This document shows, piece after piece, positions 60,052-64,000 of a stretch of 64,000 nt of DNA. This DNA comes from Neobacillus sp. SuZ13 (GTDB taxonomy: Bacteria > Bacillota > Bacilli > Bacillales > Cytobacillaceae): contig NZ_CP126107.1 of the NCBI RefSeq assembly GCF_030123365.1, positions 2,527,501 through 2,591,500 on the forward strand, written 5' to 3'. The translations under genes and the position numbers were made by a program. Every line of letters begins with the position of its first letter. Position 1 is the stretch's first letter. The notes under the pieces were generated by a model that had not been told where the DNA came from, did not search any database, and saw only the letters and a program-made list of their open reading frames with translations.

Positions 60052-60663
60052 CTATTTTTTAAAGACATGTCGCCCAATAACCATTGTTGTTTTTCTTGAA
60101 TCGAGCCACCGACTTTTTGCTATCGCGGGGTTATAGAAAAATAAAGCTCCTGGTGCTAGTTGGCGTTGCTCAGATAATGCTGCTTTAACAGCTTTAATTG
60201 ATTCCTTATCAGCTGGCTTGTTGATTTCACCATTACTAACAGGTTGAAATTGACCAGGGTCATATATGACTTCTTTTATGGTGTCCGGAAATTTTTTGCT
60301 TTCAACTCTATTAAGCACCACGCAAGCCACCGCAATCTTTCCTTCGTAAGGTTCCGTCTGTGCCTCCGCACGAACTAACCTAGCGAGTAGGTCTATTTCC
60401 TTGTTTGAAAGACGTAATTTAACGGATTCTTTTTTGGGGGATTCACTAGAAGTATGATGTTTTGTAGTAGAAGCTTTTACACGAATAGAATGTAGGTCAA
60501 GTTCATCATTTTGTAGAGTGACAGCTTTCATCTCTTGTTGATTTAATTTATGTACTATTAAACTATTAGACAGCGTGTCCCCATGTTTCATCGGAAAAGC
60601 AAAAGCAGGGGAAGCAAATAATAGTGACACGAGTAATAGAAATACCATAGTAAGATTTTTCAT
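60052..60663 (-). CDS. SleB/CwlJ-type cell-wall hydrolase (203 aa)
   Basis: A signal peptide (residues 1-22, cleavage near AFAF) is followed by a Lys/Ser-rich linker, then a Hydrolase_2 domain (about 85-203) with LLARLVRAEAQTEPYEGKIAVACVVLNRVESKKFPDTIKEVIYDPGQFQPV. The Glu in RAEAQ is the catalytic residue of the family. It degrades spore cortex or wall peptidoglycan. No peptidoglycan-binding repeat is present, unlike SleB itself. ATG follows AGGAGGA. Confidence 0.88.
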   Translation of the reverse strand: MKNLTMVFLLLVSLLFASPAFAFPMKHGDTLSNSLIVHKLNQQEMKAVTLQNDELDLHSIRVKASTTKHHTSSESPKKESVKLRLSNKEIDLLARLVRAEAQTEPYEGKIAVACVVLNRVESKKFPDTIKEVIYDPGQFQPVSNGEINKPADKESIKAVKAALSEQRQLAPGALFFYNPAIAKSRWLDSRKTTMVIGRHVFKK

Positions 60664-60793
60664 TTTTCTAGTCCTCCTAGTTAGCTTTCGATAAATCTAT
60701 TACTATGAATGGAAATAATAGAATAGTATTACAATTAGGAGAGTTTAGTTTTACAGTTTAGTTACATAGAAATGAAATCTTCTGTCTAAGAAC

Positions 60794-60827
60794 AAAAACG
60801 GCTTCGAAATGCCCGATGTCGTTTTTT
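60794..60827 (+). terminator. Orphan terminator-like hairpin
   Basis: AAAAACG pairs with CGTTTTT, with further inner pairs, and is followed by T residues. No plus-strand gene lies before it, since the upstream gene runs away on the minus strand. It may end a short untranslated RNA starting near 60700 or be a leader attenuator of the 60936 gene. Confidence 0.45.
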
Positions 60828-60935
60828 ATTTGTATTTTTGAGATTATTTTTTAACAATCCTGCTTTTCTTTGAATATAAATAAATAATTGCCATTTTAGT
60901 TGCAACTGTTTGGCATGGTCAGAGGAGGGGAAACT

Positions 60936-61403
60936 TTGAAAATTGAGCACGAGTATACGTTCGGATTGCCAAGGAACATTGTATGGAAGTATATAAAGGA
61001 TGAAAAAGTTCTAAGGAACGCCATCCCTGGGTGTAAGTCTTTTATTGAAACATCAAAGGGTGTATATCAGGCGGAGTTGGAAATCAAGATGGGTCCGATT
61101 CAAGATCTCTTTACTCTTGAGATTCGGCTCGAGGAGAAGAAGTCCGCTTCCTTGTACCGGCTGCATGTGAAAGGTACAGGTAATATTGGTGAAATCGCAG
61201 GTAAAGCCGATCTGTATATAAAAGACTTCGAGCGGGCGGCTAAATTGCACTGTCAAGCTGAGGCAGAAGTAACCGGGGCAATTGCCATAGCAGGTCAGCG
61301 CTTTTTAGAGAGCGGGGCTAACAAGAATATGGAAACATTTTTTCAAAAAGTTGAAAAAGAAATAAAAAGAACTCTATATTATGTGAAACGAAGGAGCAGG
61401 TGA
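60936..61403 (+). CDS. CoxG-family SRPBCC protein (155 aa)
   Basis: The START-like fold of carbon monoxide dehydrogenase subunit G: IEHEYTFGLPRNIVWKYIKDEKVLRNAIPGCKSF, YQAELEIKMGPIQDLFTLEI, and AEVTGAIAIAGQRFLESGANKNMETFFQKVEKEI. No CO dehydrogenase gene is near, so it may serve another molybdenum enzyme or act alone. The start is TTG at 60936, right after AGGAGGGG; the longer upstream start lacks a site. Confidence 0.82.
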   Translation: MKIEHEYTFGLPRNIVWKYIKDEKVLRNAIPGCKSFIETSKGVYQAELEIKMGPIQDLFTLEIRLEEKKSASLYRLHVKGTGNIGEIAGKADLYIKDFERAAKLHCQAEAEVTGAIAIAGQRFLESGANKNMETFFQKVEKEIKRTLYYVKRRSR

Positions 61404-61433
61404 CTTGGGTAGGCTAGTCACTTGCTTTTTTTT
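61396..61433 (+). terminator. Terminator after the CoxG-like gene
   Basis: GCAGGTGAC pairs with GTCACTTGC (one G.U) across 12 nt, overlapping the stop codon, followed by T8. Confidence 0.85.
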
Positions 61434-61632
61434 ATTCATAGGCCTTGTATACTTTTTATTATTTTGAAATGGAATAAAGAGAAACATAAGAAACTTAAAG
61501 TAAGTGTAATAAAAAATTAACCAATAATTTAGAGCAAATTAATACTGCATTTACATTGGACCCTTATTATGAAGTAGTACAAAGATCAAATCATTTTTTG
61601 AAATCTACTATAATCCATAAGGAGTGGTTAAT

Positions 61633-61743
61633 ATGTTCTCGAAGATTATTAATTGGTTCAAAAAAAGTTGGTTTAACAATATAGAAAATGATACAGATTA
61701 TTATGGTGAAGATAAAGATTTTGAAGGATTGGAAGGATTTTGA
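61633..61743 (+). CDS. Small amphipathic protein (36 aa)
   Basis: ATG at 61633 behind AAGGAGTG opens a 36-codon frame. The N-terminal half is a hydrophobic/basic amphipathic helix (FSKIINWFKKSWFNN) and the C-terminal half is very acidic with Asp, Glu and Tyr. Such a two-faced small protein could bind membranes or a partner. The family is unknown. A weak terminator-like hairpin (GTCC/GGGC, about 61777-61801) follows. Confidence 0.65.
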   Translation: MFSKIINWFKKSWFNNIENDTDYYGEDKDFEGLEGF

Positions 61744-61905
61744 ATAAATTAATATCAATAATATGCTTTGTATTAAAGAGTCCTTCCAGGGCTTTTTTTA
61801 TGCATTTCTTTCTCAAACCCTTTAGACACTAGATTCGAAGTGGAGATCGTGTGTTAATTATTTCATTCGAATTGGTGCAAATTAAGGAAAAGGAGTGATT
61901 GCTGC

Positions 61906-62426
61906 ATGCATACTAATGAAGTACATAACTGGGTGTCCAAGCTAGGACTTACGCCACATCCAGAAGGAGGCTATTACAAAAGGACATTCGAGTCAGATGA
62001 ACAAATCACAGATAAAGAATTATCAGTGACATTTGAGGGGCAGCGCAAATTATATACAAGTATCTACTTTCTATTAACTTCAGTTGATGTTTCCCATTTT
62101 CACCGCTCAAGTCGGACGAACTATGGTACTTTCACGCGGGAAGTCCGTTGACGATCCATGTGATCGATGAAAATGGCGAATATCATGAATTGAAATTAGG
62201 ATTGAATTTGGAAAAAGGAGAAGCACCTCAAATCCTAGTGAAAAAGAATTCAATCTTTGGATCTTCTGTGATGGAAGAGGATACATTCTCCCTTGTAGGG
62301 TGTATGGTTTCTCCCGGATTCGAATTTCGAGACTTTGAATTGTTTACACAAGATGAACTCATCCAAAAATATCCGCATCATGATGAAATTATTATGAAAT
62401 TAGCTTACCAGCAGCTTCCAGAGTAA
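61906..62426 (+). pseudogene. DUF985 (Cupin_5) gene, frameshifted
   Basis: ATG at 61906 follows AAAAGGAG. The frame encodes WVSKLGLTPHPEGGYYKRTF and TSIYFLLTSVDVSHFHR, then drifts into nonsense and stops at TGA 62149-62151. From 62106 the next frame reads LKSDELWYFHAGSPLTIHVIDENG and continues to 62426 with FSLVGCMVSPGFEFRDFELF. The intact family member would have FHRLKSDELWYFHAG. A single missing base (one C near 62106) explains it. The protein as encoded would lose the cupin core. Confidence 0.9.
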
Positions 62427-62790
62427 ATTTGTATTTAGAGAATTGTCTGGTGTGATATTGGGATATTTTCCTTTTGGAATGACTTAGTCGAGTGGAGAGA
62501 ATAGGGAAGAATAGTAGTAGGGATGAGCAGAAAAGAGTAAAGAAAGAAAATCGACACTACATTAAAATACAAATGGGAATCAAGATAACAATTCTAATCA
62601 TGAACTCGAGCATGCAGCCCACTCCTCTCAAAATCATCCTTGTTACCAACATTATAGAAGAGTTTTATTAAAAATTAGTTGATGAAATGTAAATTTATTG
62701 TAAAAACCCCTTAGTTGCCTGATGTCAAAAAAAGACTCAGGCTGTTTATATTTTTAACTGAATGAGGTGTTCTACAGTCGTACCTATATG
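62427..62790. other. Intergenic region with a terminator-like hairpin
   Basis: No gene is supportable between the cupin gene and the MarR operator. GCCTGA-GTC pairs with GAC-TCAGGC (62717-62742) around an A7 loop, followed by a T-rich run, and may end transcription of the upstream gene. Confidence 0.4.
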
Positions 62791-62825
62791 ATGATATTTA
62801 GTTGACCAAGTCAACTAAATATCAT
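62791..62825. promoter_or_regulatory. Perfect 35-bp palindromic operator of the MarR-GNAT gene
   Basis: Perfect 16-bp arms (62791-62806 and 62810-62825) around CAA: left arm ATGATATTTAGTTGAC, right arm GTCAACTAAATATCAT. The centre overlaps the promoter, so a MarR-type dimer bound here would block it. The symmetry is typical of a MarR operator; the full arms exceed the minimal size. Confidence 0.8.
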
Positions 62826-62830
62826 ATACT
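62803..62830 (+). promoter_or_regulatory. Promoter of the MarR-GNAT gene
   Basis: TTGACC (62803-62808) and TATACT (62825-62830) separated by 16 bases. The operator covers the -35 and the whole spacer. Confidence 0.6.
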
Positions 62831-62872
62831 ATTGTTAATATTAAATATTCTGAAGATTGAGGTGGTAAAAAG

Positions 62873-63802
62873 ATGGAAAAACTTCAATATGTAGAAAAAA
62901 TTCGGAGTTTCAATCGGTATTATGCCAATGTCCTAGGTAAAATTGATCAAGAAATTTATAATAAACCTTTTCCTTTAACAGAAGCACGTGTGATAACTGA
63001 AATTAATTTTAGAAACGGTTGTACTGCAACGGAGGTTAGAGAAAATCTAGGAATAGACCGTGGGCAAATGAGCAGAATCGTTCAAAAATTTGAGGAAGAA
63101 AAAATTATTAGTAAAAAGCAGGCATCAGACGATAAACGCCAATACTTACTATATCTCACTGACAATGGTAAGGAAATTTTTAATGATTTAGTTGAAAATG
63201 CAAATCGTGAAGTGGGAAAAATGATTCAAGAAATAACTAACCGTGATTTGACCAAGTTAATCAGTTCCATGGAAACGATAGAATCCATCTTCACTAAAGT
63301 ACATTCATCTCAATCAGAGGTATCCATTCGAACGTTTCAACCTGGAGATGTTGGTTTCGTTGCACATCTTCATGGAACTTTGTACGAAAATACATATAAG
63401 TTTGGACGAATGTTTGAATATTACGTGATGAAGGGCTTGACTGAATTTATGTTCAATTCAGATGGTGGAGAACTGTGGGTTGCTGAAGTAAATGGTAAAA
63501 TGGCAGGTTCGATTGCGATTACTAAATCCACTGAACATGTCGCCCAATTAAGATGGTTTATTTTGGATGAAAGTTATCATGGGTTGGGTATTGGTAAGAA
63601 ACTTATGGAGACCGCTATCGATTTCTGTAAAGAACAAGGATACAAGCATGTTTTCCTATGGACTGTAAGTGTTTTAGGTGCTGCTCGACATCTATACCAT
63701 AAATATAATTTTGGATTAACAGAAGAAAAACAAAATTATGAGTGGACTGGTTCGAAATTAGTAGAAGAACGATGGGACTTAGAGCTAACCGATGAAAAAT
63801 AG
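62873..63802 (+). CDS. MarR-GNAT fusion protein (309 aa)
   Basis: The N-terminal MarR winged helix (about 1-145) contains GCTATEVRENLGIDRGQMSRIVQKFEEEKIISKKQASDDKRQYLLYLTDNG. The C-terminal GNAT domain (about 150-309) has QLRWFILDESYHGLGIGKKLMETAIDFCKEQGYKHVFLWTVSVLGAARHLYHKYNFGL. A bifunctional helix-turn-helix/acetyltransferase protein. The palindrome before it suggests autoregulation, perhaps with acetylation or ligand binding as signal. GAGGTGG precedes ATG. Confidence 0.88.
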   Translation: MEKLQYVEKIRSFNRYYANVLGKIDQEIYNKPFPLTEARVITEINFRNGCTATEVRENLGIDRGQMSRIVQKFEEEKIISKKQASDDKRQYLLYLTDNGKEIFNDLVENANREVGKMIQEITNRDLTKLISSMETIESIFTKVHSSQSEVSIRTFQPGDVGFVAHLHGTLYENTYKFGRMFEYYVMKGLTEFMFNSDGGELWVAEVNGKMAGSIAITKSTEHVAQLRWFILDESYHGLGIGKKLMETAIDFCKEQGYKHVFLWTVSVLGAARHLYHKYNFGLTEEKQNYEWTGSKLVEERWDLELTDEK

Positions 63803-63912
63803 TTGGGTGGTATAACCTAGTTGCTAGTGATTTCAGGTGTTTGTTTAAAGTAAACTTCCTGCATGAAAAATATACCTTCAGGAAAAATTAAATGAAAGAA
63901 GGAAGGTGAATT

Positions 63913-64000
63913 ATGTCCCCAGATGTTTTAGAGGCTATTAAAAATGTAGTACATTCGTTTATAGATGAAGAGCCCAAATCGCCCCTACATGTTGGTGAAG
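63913..64000 (+). CDS. 5' end of an unidentified gene (partial)
   Basis: ATG at 63913 behind AAGGAAGGTG opens a frame that runs to the window edge (29 codons). It starts MSPDVLEAIKNVVHSFIDEE and goes on with KSPLHVGE. Too short for a family call. Confidence 0.55.
   Translation, partial: MSPDVLEAIKNVVHSFIDEEPKSPLHVGE

Overview
The window is low-GC DNA with strong AGGAGG-type ribosome binding sites, many GTG and TTG starts, and a dense set of sporulation and germination genes: tgl, a GerB/GerA/GerC receptor operon, a YhcN/YlaJ lipoprotein, a SleB-type cortex hydrolase and a possible gamma-SASP-like protein. With a CspC-type cold-shock protein, ydbS-ydbT, PucR/PucF/PucG, DUF3231 proteins and CIRCE-HrcA control, this points to an endospore-forming Bacillaceae chromosome (Bacillus or a close relative). 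I saw no tRNA, rRNA, IS element, integrase or phage block. The gene content reads as ordinary chromosome with patches of decay and repeats.

Layout. 0-10 kb: 5' end of tgl, cspC, a palindromic repeat element, a hypothetical gene, a SulP remnant beside a small spore-protein-like gene, a MATE exporter, a secreted M6-type metalloprotease, a sigma factor-ClpP pair, a frameshifted lipoprotein and a GNAT enzyme. 10-20 kb: small hypothetical genes (one 39-aa His/Gln/Trp-rich), an acyltransferase-GNAT-HAD-monooxygenase cluster, a metallophosphoesterase, an AbrB-family transporter and an MFS carrier. 20-30 kb: HAD, DUF2062, PHP phosphatase, GDPD, NlpC/P60 and SGNH hydrolases, the first 52-bp repeat array, the YhcN-like lipoprotein, an MBL hydrolase and an amino-acid permease. 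30-42 kb: a frameshifted CBO0543 gene, two DUF3231 paralogues around htpG (with promoter and CIRCE), TSUP, GGDEF, then a ROK repressor-MFS-HAD operon behind twin operators. 42-48 kb: a broken HAD gene, the second 52-bp array, ydbT-ydbS, a threonine-aldolase-like enzyme, and serA behind a ZTP riboswitch. 48-58.5 kb: germination operon, DedA, a second copy of the palindromic element, and pucR divergent from pucF-pucG. 58.5-64 kb: small genes, a CBO0543 protein, SleB-like hydrolase, CoxG-like protein, a frameshifted DUF985 cupin, and a MarR-GNAT fusion behind a 35-bp palindrome.

The most unusual structures are two non-coding tandem arrays 17 kb apart. Each has a strict 52-bp period over ten or more units, and both use a recognisably related unit with a GTCATCATC/GATGATGAC-type hairpin core. 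Constant spacing despite base divergence, in an interval close to five helical turns, suggests function rather than passive satellite growth. Other notable points are CIRCE on htpG, ZTP control of serA, and several genes broken by single small indels, which could be real decay or assembly error.
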